From Pseudomonas sp. L5B5 (lineage in GTDB: Bacteria > Pseudomonadota > Gammaproteobacteria > Pseudomonadales > Pseudomonadaceae), in NCBI RefSeq assembly GCF_020520285.1, contig NZ_CP084742.1:2108001-2172000 (forward strand): DNA of 64,000 bases, read 5' to 3'. Below, piece after piece: positions 8,869 through 21,072 of this stretch; position 1 is the first letter of the stretch; every line of letters starts with the position of its first letter. Position numbers and translations under genes: made by a program. The notes beneath the pieces are model-generated. The model did not search any database, had not been told where the DNA came from, and saw only the letters and a program-made list of their open reading frames with translations.

Positions 8869-8973
8869 AGCCCCACCAGCCACACCCCGGCACACAATGT
8901 TCCCGCTGTGGCTGCTGCCTTCCGGCTCTGACCAGGTTCACGGGTAATCGTTGCGGGGGGACCGATGGGGCCA
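8869..8973 (-). ncRNA. ffs: 4.5S RNA (bacterial small signal recognition particle RNA)
   Basis: The minus strand contains the near-universal SRP apical region: GTGAACCTGGTCAG, AGCCGGAAGGCAGCAGCC and ACAGCGGGAAC, which form the Ffh-binding symmetric loop, asymmetric loop and GGAA tetraloop of domain IV. The flanks (GGCCCCATCGG... and ...GGCTGGTGGGGCT) are complementary and close the long helix, which sets the ends given here to within a few bases. The RNA works with Ffh to target nascent membrane proteins. Confidence 0.95.
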
Positions 8974-9007
8974 CCATAACGACGCTCACCTGACGGCGAG
9001 CCGCGCC

Positions 9008-9035
9008 ATTGTACCTATCTGAGTTGAAGATACAA
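9008..9035 (-). promoter_or_regulatory. Candidate sigma-70 promoter of ffs
   Basis: On the minus strand TTGTAT (complement of 9030-9035) and TACAAT (complement of 9008-9013) are 16 bases apart, followed by a GC-rich discriminator (GGCGCGGC). The mature RNA end lies about 35 bases beyond the -10 box, implying a short processed 5' leader. Confidence 0.55.
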
Positions 9036-9132
9036 CCGCTCATTGCAGAATTAAAAATCGAAGGGCTTCAAGCACTTGGCGTGCTGATGAGTGAGGCTGA
9101 CCGGCGGCGCCCAGCCCCGGCCAGCCTGCCCT

Positions 9133-11514
<2,382 letters not shown>

Positions 11515-11518
11515 TCAC

Positions 11519-11545
11519 AAAGCAAAAGAGCAGCCTAGGCTGCTC
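11519..11545 (-). terminator. Palindromic terminator/attenuator between zipA and ligA
   Basis: An 18-base perfect palindrome (GAGCAGCCT / AGGCTGCTC, 11528-11545) is followed on the minus strand by TTTTGCTTT. It lies between zipA and the ligA ribosome site, so it could terminate most zipA transcripts or attenuate ligA. Confidence 0.7.
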
Positions 11546-11635
11546 GATCGAGGATGGGGCACAAGCCTGGCTGGCCAGTCAGCTCCTACAGGATAGATCC
11601 CGGCAGGCCGGAACCACTGGCCAGTGATCAGTGGG

Positions 11636-12490
11636 TCAACGCTTCTGAGTCAGCGCACGGCGCTCGAACTCGACGATGCGCTGGCGGTAGTGTTCGATGG
11701 TCTGGGCGGTCAGGACACTGCGCTGGTCGTCCTTGAGCTCGCCATTGAGCTCCTGGGACAGCTTGCGCGCCGCAGCCACCATCACGTCGAAAGCCTGCTT
11801 CGGATGGCGCGGGCCCGGCAGGCCAAGGAAAAAGCTCACGGCTGGGGTGCTGAAGTGATCGATGTCATCCAGGTCGAACACCCCCGGCTTGACCGCATTG
11901 GCCATGGAGAACAGCACTTCGCCATTGCCGGCCATGCTTTCATGACGGTGGAAAATGTCCATCTCGCCAAAACGCAGGCCGCTCTCAAGAATGTTCTGCA
12001 GCAGCGCCGGCCCCTTGAAACCTACGGTATCGCGGCAGATCACACTGATCACCAGGACTTCCTCGGCCTGCGGCTGCTCCTTGTCACCGAAGCTGGCAGC
12101 CTTGGCGTCATTGATCGGGAAATCTTCATCGCGACTGCTGAAGCTCGGGCCGCCGTCCAGATCCAGATCCAGGTTGAGGTCGCCCTGCTGTGGTTCGCTG
12201 CCACGCTTGCCACGCTTGGAGGAGGAACCTTCCCGCGGCTCACGCGCCGACATGCTCACCGAAGGCAAGTCGTGCTCGTCCAGTTGCGGTTCCTTGTGGG
12301 TATCCGAAACCCGGGCCGGGCCGAGCAATTCGGCGCTGCCCTCTTCATCGGGCAAATTGGAAAGGCTTCGATCAAGACGGAACTTCAACTTGCCCTTGCC
12401 GCCGCGCATGCGCCGCCAGCCATCAAAAAGAATACCGGCGATAACAATAATGCCGATGACGATCAGCCACTCGCGCAGACCGATTTCCAT
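11636..12490 (-). CDS. zipA: Cell division protein ZipA
   Basis: A 284-residue FtsZ-anchoring division protein. Topology is typical: an N-terminal membrane helix ([21 protein letters not shown]), a basic juxtamembrane stretch, a long charged linker (about 35-140), and the C-terminal FtsZ-binding domain (about 145-275; [21 protein letters not shown] ... [10 protein letters not shown]). It tethers the Z ring to the inner membrane. The smc stop lies 258 bases upstream, so zipA probably also has its own promoter. Confidence 0.96.
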   Translation of the reverse strand: MEIGLREWLIVIGIIVIAGILFDGWRRMRGGKGKLKFRLDRSLSNLPDEEGSAELLGPARVSDTHKEPQLDEHDLPSVSMSAREPREGSSSKRGKRGSEPQQGDLNLDLDLDGGPSFSSRDEDFPINDAKAASFGDKEQPQAEEVLVISVICRDTVGFKGPALLQNILESGLRFGEMDIFHRHESMAGNGEVLFSMANAVKPGVFDLDDIDHFSTPAVSFFLGLPGPRHPKQAFDVMVAAARKLSQELNGELKDDQRSVLTAQTIEHYRQRIVEFERRALTQKR

Positions 12491-12748
12491 GTAATCCCGT
12501 GCCTCTATGAAAAATGCTGAAAAATAAGGGGCTTACAACCTGCAAACCGCTTTAAAACGTGGCGCCAACTCTATGTTCTGAATGGCCTTTTGCCCACGCA
12601 CAGAAAAAATTGACATTAAACTAGCACGACCAAAGGCAACTTTACACCGTCTGTCGCGATGGTTATGGCCAATATGTCGCCTGGCCAGCTCGCGGAGCGG
12701 AAAAATCCCCCCCGGCCTGACCCCGACAGCCACCTCAACCGTGCGGAC

Positions 12749-15700
12749 TCAGGCGTCCACCATCGCCATCGCCTCCTCGACATCCACGGCCACCAGACGC
12801 GAACAACCGGGCTCGTGCATCGTCACCCCCATCAGTTGATCGGCCATTTCCATGGCGATCTTGTTGTGGGTGATATAGATGAACTGCACGGTTTGTGACA
12901 TCTCCTTGACCAGTTTTGCATAACGTCCAACGTTAGCGTCATCCAGCGGCGCGTCAACTTCGTCGAGCATGCAGAAAGGCGCCGGATTCAACTTAAAGAT
13001 AGCGAATACCAGGGCCAGCGCAGTCAGTGCCTTTTCACCACCGGAGAGCAAATGAATAGTGCTGTTCTTCTTTCCCGGAGGACGCGCCATGATCGTTACC
13101 CCTGTATCGAGTAGATCTTCGCCCGTCAGTTCCAAATAAGCGCTGCCACCACCAAAAACTTTTGGAAACAGCGCCTGCAAACCGCCATTGATCTGGTCGA
13201 AGGTGTCCTTGAAACGGTTGCGGGTTTCCTTGTCGATCTTGCGGATCACGTTCTCCAGGGTTTCCAGGGCCTGCACCAGGTCGAAGTCCTGGGCATCCAG
13301 GTAGCGCTTGCGCTCGGACTGTTGCCGGTACTCGTCGATGGCTGCGAGGTTGATCGCGCCCAGGCGCTGGATCCGTGCGGCGATGCGCTCCAGTTCTTCT
13401 TCGGCGGCCTGCTCGCCAGCTTCGGCGGTGAGGGTCGCCAGTACGCCATCCAGATCGTAGCCATCCGCCAGCAGTTGTTCCTGCAACGCCTTGCGACGCA
13501 CGGTCAAGGCTTGCCACTCCATGCGTTGCTGCTCCAGCTGGCCTCGAATCAGCTGCGATTGCTGCTCGGCCTGGCTGCGACGCTTCTCGGCATCGCGCAA
13601 CTCGCGATCGGCATCTTCCATGGCGATCTGCGCCGTCTTGAGCTCGACATCCACGCTCATGCGCCGCTCCAGTAACTCCTCGAGCTTCAAGCGCAGTTCT
13701 TCCAGTGGAGCCTCGCCCTCTTCCAGGTTCAGGCTCAGTTGCTCGCGTTTTTCGGTCAGGCGCTCGGATTGCATCTCCAGGCGCTCCAGGGCCTGGCGAG
13801 TGGAGTCGTGCTGGGCCTTGAGCGAGCCCATGCGCACGGCCAACTGATGGGCATGGTCCTTGTGCTGGCGGGCCTCCTGGCGCACCCGATCAAGGCGCTC
13901 GCGCAGGCTGTCGCGCTGGGCCAGCAGCAACTCGCGCTGCTCGGTATCCAGCGCCATGCTGTCCAGCGCGTCCTGCAACTGCAGCCGTGCTTCGCCAATC
14001 TGTTTGTGCTCCAGCTCACGCTGCTGGGCAAGCTCCACCAACTCTTCATCGAGGCGATTGCGACGCAGGCTCAACTGCTCGGCCTTGGCCTTGCCGGCGG
14101 ACAGCAGGGCCTTCAACTCACCTTGCTGCCGGGCTTCGTCCTGCAAGAGCCGGCGCAGGTGTTCTCGGCCATTTTCCTGCTGGCGCTGCTGGGCCCGCAG
14201 GTTGAGCAACTGGCTTTCCAGGTCCTCGACACTGGCTTCGCGCTCATCGCGCTCGAGCATCAACTGCTGGATTTCCTGGCCCCGGGCCAACACACCACTT
14301 TCCGCTTCACTGGCGCGACGTACCCGCAGGAAATGCCGGCTGACCCAATAACCGTCGCGACTGATCAGGCTCTGGCCCGCTGTCAGTTGGCCACGCAGGG
14401 CCAACGCCTGCTCGAGACTGTCCACCGGCCTCACCTGCCCCAGCCAGGGCGCCAGGTCGACCTGTGACTGCACCTTGTCCAGCAGGCTGCCAGGCATCGA
14501 CGAGGTATCCGCCGGCAGGCTCAGCAAACGCAGGTCCCCCTGCTCGAATCCGCCCAGGTCGATGCCGGAAAAATCGTCCACCAGCACCGCCTGCAAGTCG
14601 GCGCCCAGCACAGTTTCCACCGCCAGCTCCCAGCCGGCTTGCACCTGCATGCCATCGGCCAGGCGCGGACGCTCGGCCAACTGCTGCTCGCGCAGCCACT
14701 GGGCCGTGCCGGTGCCTGGGTCCAGGGCCGCCTGCTGCAGGGCCTCCAGGGAGGCCAGGCGGCCATTGAGACGCTGCAATTCGCCCTGGGCCTGCTGCTG
14801 GGCTTGAGTGGCCTGCTGCAACTGCTGGCGCAGTTGTTCCAGGCGCTCTACCTGCGACTCCTCGCTGGCCTGCAGGTCTTCGAGGGTGGCCTCGCTGGCG
14901 GCCAGTTGTTCGTTGAGCTCCAGGATGGCTGCATCTTCAGGGTCGACCGTCAGCAGCTCACGTTCTTCGGCCAGGCGCCGCTGGCGTTCGGCCAGGCGCT
15001 CCAGGCTGGTCTCGAGCTGCTGGATGCGCGACTGCTGCACCTCTGCCTGGCGCCTGGGCTCGGCAGAACTCAGGTTGAAGGTGTCCCACTGCTCCTGCCA
15101 GCCATGCATGGTGGCCTCGGCGTCCTCCAGGGTCGCGGCGGCTTCCTCGGCAGCGGCACTGGTGACTTCCTGTTCAGGCTCGAGCATCGCCAGCTCTTCG
15201 CCCAGGGTCGCCAACAAGGTGCGGTCGTGGCCCAGGTGCGATTCGGTCTCCAGGCGCGCGCGCTCGGCTTCCTTCAAATCATCCTGCAACTGGCGCAGGC
15301 GCTGCTGGCCGTGCTGGATGCTCTGCTCCACCCGGGCAATGTCGCCGCCCACCGAGTAGAAGCGCCCCTGCACCTGGTTGAAGCGCTCGGACAACTCATG
15401 GTGGCCGTCGCGCAGGCGCTCGATGGCCGCATCGGCATTGCGCTGCTCGGCCACAAGGGCCTCGAAGCTGACCTCCTGGCTGCCAATCACCGACTCGCGC
15501 TGCCCGACCTGTTCATTCAGTGCCTGCCAGCGCAAGGCTGACAGTTGCGCCTTGAGCTGACGCTCCTCGGCCTTGTATTCCTGGTACTTCTCGGCCGCCT
15601 GGGCCTGGCGGTGCAGACGCTCGAGCTGGCGCTCCAGCTCCTCGCGCAGGTCGGTCAGGCGTGCCAGGTTCTCGTGGGTGCGGCGGATCCGGTTCTCCGT

Positions 15701-16237
15701 CTCGCGCCGGCGCTCCTTGTACTTGGAAATGCCCGCGGCTTCCTCGATGAAGTTGCGCAGGTCCTCGGGCTTGGCCTCGATCAGCTTGGAAATCATCCCC
15801 TGTTCGATGATCGAGTAGCTGCGCGGCCCCAGCCCCGTTCCCAGGAAGATGTCGGTGATATCGCGACGACGGCACTTGGCGCCATTGAGGAAATAGCTGT
15901 TCTGGCTGTCGCGGGTGACCTTGCGCCGGATCGAGATCTCGGCGTACGCGGCATACTCGCCCACCAGGGTGCCATCGGAGTTGTCGAACACCAGTTCGAT
16001 GCTCGCCTGGCTCACCGGCTTGCGGCTGGTGGAACCGTTGAAGATGACGTCGGTCATCGACTCGCCGCGCAGGTTCTTCGCCGAACTTTCCCCCATGACC
16101 CAGCGCACGGCATCGATGATGTTCGACTTGCCACAGCCATTGGGCCCGACCACCGCCGCCATGTTACTGGGGAAGTTGACCGTGGTTGGATCGACGAAGG
16201 ACTTGAACCCCGCCAGCTTGATGCACTTGAGTCGCAC
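12749..16237 (-). CDS. smc: Chromosome segregation protein SMC
   Basis: A 1162-residue structural-maintenance-of-chromosomes ATPase. The N-terminal head has Walker A (GPNGCGKSN, about 32-40). Two long coiled coils flank the hinge (about 510-650). The C-terminal head has the ABC signature LLSGGEKAL and Walker B FCMLDEVDAPLDDANV. It condenses and aligns the chromosome with ScpA/ScpB. It starts two bases after the stop of the GntR regulator, so the two are almost certainly one transcript. The coiled-coil frames generate many long antisense shadow frames. Confidence 0.97.
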   Translation of the reverse strand: MRLKCIKLAGFKSFVDPTTVNFPSNMAAVVGPNGCGKSNIIDAVRWVMGESSAKNLRGESMTDVIFNGSTSRKPVSQASIELVFDNSDGTLVGEYAAYAEISIRRKVTRDSQNSYFLNGAKCRRRDITDIFLGTGLGPRSYSIIEQGMISKLIEAKPEDLRNFIEEAAGISKYKERRRETENRIRRTHENLARLTDLREELERQLERLHRQAQAAEKYQEYKAEERQLKAQLSALRWQALNEQVGQRESVIGSQEVSFEALVAEQRNADAAIERLRDGHHELSERFNQVQGRFYSVGGDIARVEQSIQHGQQRLRQLQDDLKEAERARLETESHLGHDRTLLATLGEELAMLEPEQEVTSAAAEEAAATLEDAEATMHGWQEQWDTFNLSSAEPRRQAEVQQSRIQQLETSLERLAERQRRLAEERELLTVDPEDAAILELNEQLAASEATLEDLQASEESQVERLEQLRQQLQQATQAQQQAQGELQRLNGRLASLEALQQAALDPGTGTAQWLREQQLAERPRLADGMQVQAGWELAVETVLGADLQAVLVDDFSGIDLGGFEQGDLRLLSLPADTSSMPGSLLDKVQSQVDLAPWLGQVRPVDSLEQALALRGQLTAGQSLISRDGYWVSRHFLRVRRASEAESGVLARGQEIQQLMLERDEREASVEDLESQLLNLRAQQRQQENGREHLRRLLQDEARQQGELKALLSAGKAKAEQLSLRRNRLDEELVELAQQRELEHKQIGEARLQLQDALDSMALDTEQRELLLAQRDSLRERLDRVRQEARQHKDHAHQLAVRMGSLKAQHDSTRQALERLEMQSERLTEKREQLSLNLEEGEAPLEELRLKLEELLERRMSVDVELKTAQIAMEDADRELRDAEKRRSQAEQQSQLIRGQLEQQRMEWQALTVRRKALQEQLLADGYDLDGVLATLTAEAGEQAAEEELERIAARIQRLGAINLAAIDEYRQQSERKRYLDAQDFDLVQALETLENVIRKIDKETRNRFKDTFDQINGGLQALFPKVFGGGSAYLELTGEDLLDTGVTIMARPPGKKNSTIHLLSGGEKALTALALVFAIFKLNPAPFCMLDEVDAPLDDANVGRYAKLVKEMSQTVQFIYITHNKIAMEMADQLMGVTMHEPGCSRLVAVDVEEAMAMVDA

Positions 16238-16239
16238 GT

Positions 16240-16899
16240 TTACGCATCCGCCAGGGCAGACACCACCAGATCGCTGCTGCGCTGGCCGTAGGCCGTCAGC
16301 ACCCGACGAATCTGCGCCAGGTCACGGGCCAGCACGGCCGCCAGCAATTGCTCGAACAGCGCCAGGTATTCGCTCATGGATGCCTTGCGCTGGTCCAGCG
16401 CCAGGTAATAGGCACGACTCATGGCCGGGTGCAGGTTCTCGACGGTCTCCTGCAGGTACGGGTTGTTGGCGAACGGATAGGCCGCGCGCATGACGCTGAA
16501 GCTGTCTTCGACAAAGGCGCGGATATCCTGGCGCTCGTAGGCGCTTTCCAGGCGTTGGCGGATCTGCAGGAACGGCCCCATGTCGCTCTGCTGCTCCCAG
16601 CCGCTGGCCACCGAGTTGCCGAGCAGGATGTACATTTCGCTCATCAGGGTGCAAAGGCTGCGGACCTTGTGCTCGGTGAGTTCGGTCACATGGGCGCCGC
16701 GGCGCGGCAGGATGGCGATCAGGTGGCGGCGTTCGAGGATCAGCAAGGCTTCGCGAACCGACCCGCGACTGACATTGAGGGCCAAGGTGACCTTCTGTTC
16801 CTGAATGCGCTCCCCAGGCTTGAGATCCCCGCGAATGATGCGTTCGGCGAGGTGGTGAGCAATTTGCTCGGCGAGGCTGTCCGGCGCCTTGAACGTCAT
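16240..16899 (-). CDS. GntR-family regulator (FCD domain)
   Basis: A 219-residue regulator: N-terminal GntR winged helix (about 5-75; LAEQIAHHLAERIIRGDLKPGERIQEQ) and an all-helical FCD effector domain (about 80-205). It lies divergent from xdhA, with two TTGACC-N4-GTCAG dyads in the 311-base gap, so it is the obvious candidate regulator of xanthine dehydrogenase. It also lies two bases upstream of smc on the same strand. The effector would be a purine or related metabolite by context; this is inference. Confidence 0.9.
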   Translation of the reverse strand: MTFKAPDSLAEQIAHHLAERIIRGDLKPGERIQEQKVTLALNVSRGSVREALLILERRHLIAILPRRGAHVTELTEHKVRSLCTLMSEMYILLGNSVASGWEQQSDMGPFLQIRQRLESAYERQDIRAFVEDSFSVMRAAYPFANNPYLQETVENLHPAMSRAYYLALDQRKASMSEYLALFEQLLAAVLARDLAQIRRVLTAYGQRSSDLVVSALADA

Positions 16900-17113
16900 G
16901 GTTTTCCTTCAGAATCTTTTATCGGCACAAGCGGCGAAGTGTAGCGCAATTGATACCCCGTCGCGGAGTGCCACGGCAGCGGAATTTGCCATCAAACCGG
17001 CAGATGGGCGGCTATTGGTCGGGTCTGCACGGTCATTGGCAAGTGGCATCCACCCTTGCGCGGGCGGGCGCAGGGATCTTGGTCATACTTGAATTGTTGG
17101 GCGGCAAAATTTC

Positions 17114-17152
17114 TTGACCCCAAGGTCAGAAAATCATTGACCGAAAAGTCAG
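17114..17152 (+). promoter_or_regulatory. Paired operator-like dyads upstream of xdhA
   Basis: Two 16-base sites of the same design: TTGACC-CCAA-GGTCAG (17114-17129) and TTGACC-GAAA-AGTCAG (17137-17152). They are 23 bases apart start to start, about two helical turns, and lie 59 bases before the xdhA start, between xdhA and its divergent GntR gene. Binding by that GntR protein is inferred. Confidence 0.6.
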
Positions 17153-17210
17153 ACATGACTAAATTCGGCTCACGTCGCTTAACAACAATAATGAGTTTGC
17201 GAGGCCTTCC

Positions 17211-18665
17211 GTGATCCAGTTTCTACTCAACCAGGAGCTCCGCAGCGAGCACGCCCTGGACCCGAACCTGACCGTGCTCGACTACCTGCGCGAACACTTG
17301 GGCAAACCCGGCACCAAGGAAGGCTGTGCCAGCGGTGACTGCGGCGCCTGCACCGTGGTGGTCGGCGAGCTGCAGGTGGATGCCCGGGGCGGCGAATCCA
17401 TTCGCTATCGCAGCCTCAATTCCTGCCTGACCTTCGTCTCCTCCCTGCACGGCAAGCAACTGATCAGCATCGAGGGCCTCAAGCACCAGGGCCAGTTGCA
17501 CAGCGTGCAACAGGCCATGGTCGACTGCCACGGTTCCCAGTGCGGCTTCTGCACCCCGGGTTTCGTCATGTCGCTGTTTGCCCTGCAAAAGAACAGCAGC
17601 CAGCCCGACAGCCACAAGGCCCACGAAGCCCTGGCCGGCAATCTGTGCCGCTGCACCGGCTACCGGCCGATTCTCGCCGCCGCCGAACAGGCCTGCTGCG
17701 GCAACCGCAACGACCAGTTCGATGCACGCCAGGCCGAGACCATCAGCCGCCTCAAGGCCATCGCCCCCATGGACACCGGCGAACTCAACAGCGGTGACAA
17801 ACGCTGCCTGGTGCCGCTGACGGTGGCCGACCTGGCCGATCTCTACGATGCCTACCCCCAGGCCCGGCTGCTGGCCGGCGGCACCGACCTGGCCCTGGAA
17901 GTGACACAGTTCCACCGAACCCTGCCGGTGATGATCTACGTCGGCAACATCATCGAGATGAAGCGTGTCGAGCACTTCGACGACCGCCTGGAAATCGGCG
18001 CGGCCACGGCCCTCACCGATTGCTACGACGCCTTGCGCGGCGAGTACCCGGACTTCGGCGAATTGCTCCAGCGCTTCGCCTCGCTGCAGATCCGCAACCA
18101 GGGGACCCTGGGCGGCAACATCGGCAACGCCTCGCCCATCGGCGACTCGCCGCCGCTGCTGATCGCCCTGGGCGCGCAGATCGTCCTGTGCAAGGGCGAA
18201 GTACGCCGGACCCTGGCCCTGGAAGACTATTTCATCGACTACCGGGTCACTGCCCGCCAGGACAGCGAGTTCATCGAGAAGATCATCGTGCCCCGGGCCA
18301 GCGCCGAACGACTGTTCCGTGCCTACAAGGTCTCCAAGCGCCTGGACGACGACATCTCCGCGGTCTGCGCGGCCTTCAATCTGCAGATTGCCAACGGCGT
18401 GGTCCAGCAGGCGCGCATTGCCTTCGGCGGCATGGCGGCGATCCCCAAGCGGGCCAAAAATTGCGAAGCCGCGCTGGTGGATGCGCCCTGGAACCAGGCC
18501 ACCGTCGAGCGAGCCTGCACCGCCCTCGCCCAGGACTTCACCCCGCTCTCGGATTTTCGCGCGAGCAAGGAATACCGCCTGCTGAGCGCCCAGAACCTGC
18601 TGCGCAAATACTTCATCGAACTGCATGCACCGCACATCGAAACCCGGGTGACCGCTCATGTCTAA
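17211..18665 (+). CDS. xdhA: Xanthine dehydrogenase small (FeS/FAD) subunit
   Basis: A 484-residue subunit that passes electrons from the molybdenum centre to FAD/NAD+ during oxidation of hypoxanthine and xanthine to urate. Two [2Fe-2S] domains: GCASGDCGACTV (about 43-54), then CGFCTPGF with GNLCRCTGY (about 105-150). The FAD domain follows (LLAGGTDLAL; TLGGNIGNASPIGD). Translation starts at a GTG with GAGG upstream. The last 8 bases overlap xdhB, which suggests translational coupling. Confidence 0.96.
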   Translation: MIQFLLNQELRSEHALDPNLTVLDYLREHLGKPGTKEGCASGDCGACTVVVGELQVDARGGESIRYRSLNSCLTFVSSLHGKQLISIEGLKHQGQLHSVQQAMVDCHGSQCGFCTPGFVMSLFALQKNSSQPDSHKAHEALAGNLCRCTGYRPILAAAEQACCGNRNDQFDARQAETISRLKAIAPMDTGELNSGDKRCLVPLTVADLADLYDAYPQARLLAGGTDLALEVTQFHRTLPVMIYVGNIIEMKRVEHFDDRLEIGAATALTDCYDALRGEYPDFGELLQRFASLQIRNQGTLGGNIGNASPIGDSPPLLIALGAQIVLCKGEVRRTLALEDYFIDYRVTARQDSEFIEKIIVPRASAERLFRAYKVSKRLDDDISAVCAAFNLQIANGVVQQARIAFGGMAAIPKRAKNCEAALVDAPWNQATVERACTALAQDFTPLSDFRASKEYRLLSAQNLLRKYFIELHAPHIETRVTAHV

Positions 18666-21057
18666 CCAGCACAAGGTCGAGAAGACCCAGGACGAACTCA
18701 CGGCCCTGTTTCGCCAGGACCTGACCACCGGCGTCGGCCGCAGCGTCAAGCACGACAGCGCCGACAAGCACGTCTGCGGCGAGGCGGTGTACATCGACGA
18801 CCGACTGGAGTTTCCCAATCAGTTGCATGTCTATGCCCGCCTCTCGGATCGTGCCCACGCCCGGGTCATCAGCATCGATACCGCCCCCTGCTACGCCTTC
18901 GATGGCGTGCGCATCGTCATTACCCATGAGGACATTCCCGGCCTCAAGGACATCGGCCCGCTGATGCCCGGCGACCCGTTGCTGGCCATCGACACCGTGC
19001 AGTTCGTGGGCCAACCGGTGCTGGCAGTGGCGGCCCGTGACCTGGATACCGCACGCCAGGCCGCCATGGCCGCGCTCATCGAGTACGAGGACCTGGAGCC
19101 GGTGCTGGACGTGGTCGAGGCCCTGCGCAAACGCCACTTCGTGCTGGACAGCCACACCCACCAGCGCGGCGATTCGGCCGGCGCCCTGGCCAGCGCCAAG
19201 CACCGCATCCAGGGCACCCTGCACATCGGCGGCCAGGAACACTTCTACCTGGAAACCCAGATCTCCTCGGTGATGCCCACCGAGGACGGCGGCATGATCG
19301 TCTACTGCTCGACCCAGAACCCCACCGAAGTGCAGAAGCTGGTGGCCGAAGTGCTGGACGTGTCGATGAACAAGATCGTGGTGGACATGCGCCGCATGGG
19401 CGGAGGCTTCGGCGGCAAGGAAACCCAGGCCGCCAGCCCGGCCTGCCTGTGCGCGGTCATCGCCCGCCTGACCGGACAACCGACCAAGATGCGCCTGCCC
19501 CGGGTCGAGGACATGCTGATGACCGGCAAGCGCCACCCCTTCTACATCGAGTACGACGTGGGCTTCGACGACAACGGCCGGTTGCACGGCATCCAGCTGG
19601 AGCTGGCCGGCAACTGCGGCTGCTCGCCGGATCTGTCGGCCTCCATCGTCGACCGGGCGATGTTCCACGCCGACAACTCGTACTACCTGGGCGACGCCAC
19701 GGTCAACGGCCACCGCTGCAAGACCAACACCGCCTCCAATACCGCCTATCGCGGCTTCGGCGGCCCCCAGGGCATGGTCGCCATCGAGGAGGTGATGGAC
19801 GCCATCGCCCGCCACCTGCACCTGGACCCGCTGGCGGTACGCAAGGCCAACTACTACGGCAAGACCGAACGCAACGTCACCCACTACTACCAGACCGTCG
19901 AGCACAACATGCTCGAGGAGATGACCGCCGAGCTCGAAGCCAGCAGCCAGTATGCCGAGCGCCGTGAAGCGATCCGCCGGTATAACGCCAACAGTCCGAT
20001 CCTGAAGAAGGGCCTGGCCCTGACCCCGGTGAAATTCGGCATCTCCTTCACCGCCAGCTTCCTCAACCAGGCAGGTGCCCTGATCCACATCTACACCGAC
20101 GGCAGCATCCACCTGAACCACGGCGGCACCGAGATGGGCCAGGGCTTGAACACCAAGGTGGCCCAGGTGGTAGCCGAGGTGTTCCAGGTCGACATCGACC
20201 GGGTGCAGATCACCGCCACCAACACCGACAAGGTGCCCAACACCTCGCCGACCGCCGCCTCCAGCGGCGCCGACCTCAACGGCAAGGCGGCGCAGAACGC
20301 GGCGCAGACCATCAAGGATCGCCTGGTGGAATTCGCCGCGCGCAAGTACCAGGTCAGCGAGGAAGACGTGGAGTTCCACAACGGCCATGTACGGGTCCGC
20401 GAGCACATCCTGACCTTCGAGGAGCTGATCCAGCAGGCGTATTTCGCCCAGGTGTCGCTGTCCAGCACCGGCTTCTACAAGACCCCGAAGATCTACTACG
20501 ACCGCGCCCAGGCCCGCGGCCGGCCGTTCTACTACTTCGCCTTCGGTGCGGCCTGCGCCGAGGTGATCGTCGATACCCTGACCGGCGAGTACAAGATGCT
20601 GCGCACCGACATCCTGCATGACGTCGGCGCCTCGCTGAACCCGGCCATCGACATCGGCCAGGTCGAGGGCGGCTACATCCAGGGCATGGGCTGGCTGACC
20701 ACCGAGGAGCTGGTGTGGAACGCCAAGGGCAAACTGGTGACCAACGGCCCGGCCAGCTACAAGATCCCGGCCGTGGCCGACATGCCGGCAGACCTTAGGG
20801 TCAAGCTGGTGGAGAACCGCAAGAACCCGGAAGACACGGTGTTCCATTCCAAGGCCGTGGGCGAACCGCCGTTCATGCTCGGCATCGCCGCGTGGTGCGC
20901 GATCAAGGACGCGGTGGCCAGCCTCGGTGATTACCGTCACCAGCCGCAGATCGATGCCCCGGCAACGCCGGAGCGAGTGTTGTGGGGCTGCGAGCAGATG
21001 CGCCAGCTGAAGGCGGCGAAGGCCGTGGAGAGCGAACCCGAGCTGGCTCCGCTCTAG
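18658..21057 (+). CDS. xdhB: Xanthine dehydrogenase large (molybdenum) subunit
   Basis: A 799-residue molybdopterin-binding subunit that carries the hydroxylation site. Recognisable motifs: GQEHFYLETQ, MGGGFGGKE (cofactor loop), TAYRGFGGPQG with the substrate-orienting Arg, GGTEMGQGLNTK, and the catalytic glutamate in KAVGEPPFMLG near the C-terminus. It overlaps xdhA by 8 bases. xdhC follows after a 115-base gap holding an inverted REP-like repeat, so the operon continues across a possible mRNA-stabilising hairpin. Confidence 0.96.
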   Translation: MSNQHKVEKTQDELTALFRQDLTTGVGRSVKHDSADKHVCGEAVYIDDRLEFPNQLHVYARLSDRAHARVISIDTAPCYAFDGVRIVITHEDIPGLKDIGPLMPGDPLLAIDTVQFVGQPVLAVAARDLDTARQAAMAALIEYEDLEPVLDVVEALRKRHFVLDSHTHQRGDSAGALASAKHRIQGTLHIGGQEHFYLETQISSVMPTEDGGMIVYCSTQNPTEVQKLVAEVLDVSMNKIVVDMRRMGGGFGGKETQAASPACLCAVIARLTGQPTKMRLPRVEDMLMTGKRHPFYIEYDVGFDDNGRLHGIQLELAGNCGCSPDLSASIVDRAMFHADNSYYLGDATVNGHRCKTNTASNTAYRGFGGPQGMVAIEEVMDAIARHLHLDPLAVRKANYYGKTERNVTHYYQTVEHNMLEEMTAELEASSQYAERREAIRRYNANSPILKKGLALTPVKFGISFTASFLNQAGALIHIYTDGSIHLNHGGTEMGQGLNTKVAQVVAEVFQVDIDRVQITATNTDKVPNTSPTAASSGADLNGKAAQNAAQTIKDRLVEFAARKYQVSEEDVEFHNGHVRVREHILTFEELIQQAYFAQVSLSSTGFYKTPKIYYDRAQARGRPFYYFAFGAACAEVIVDTLTGEYKMLRTDILHDVGASLNPAIDIGQVEGGYIQGMGWLTTEELVWNAKGKLVTNGPASYKIPAVADMPADLRVKLVENRKNPEDTVFHSKAVGEPPFMLGIAAWCAIKDAVASLGDYRHQPQIDAPATPERVLWGCEQMRQLKAAKAVESEPELAPL

Positions 21058-21072
21058 ACCGAGGCACGCCTG

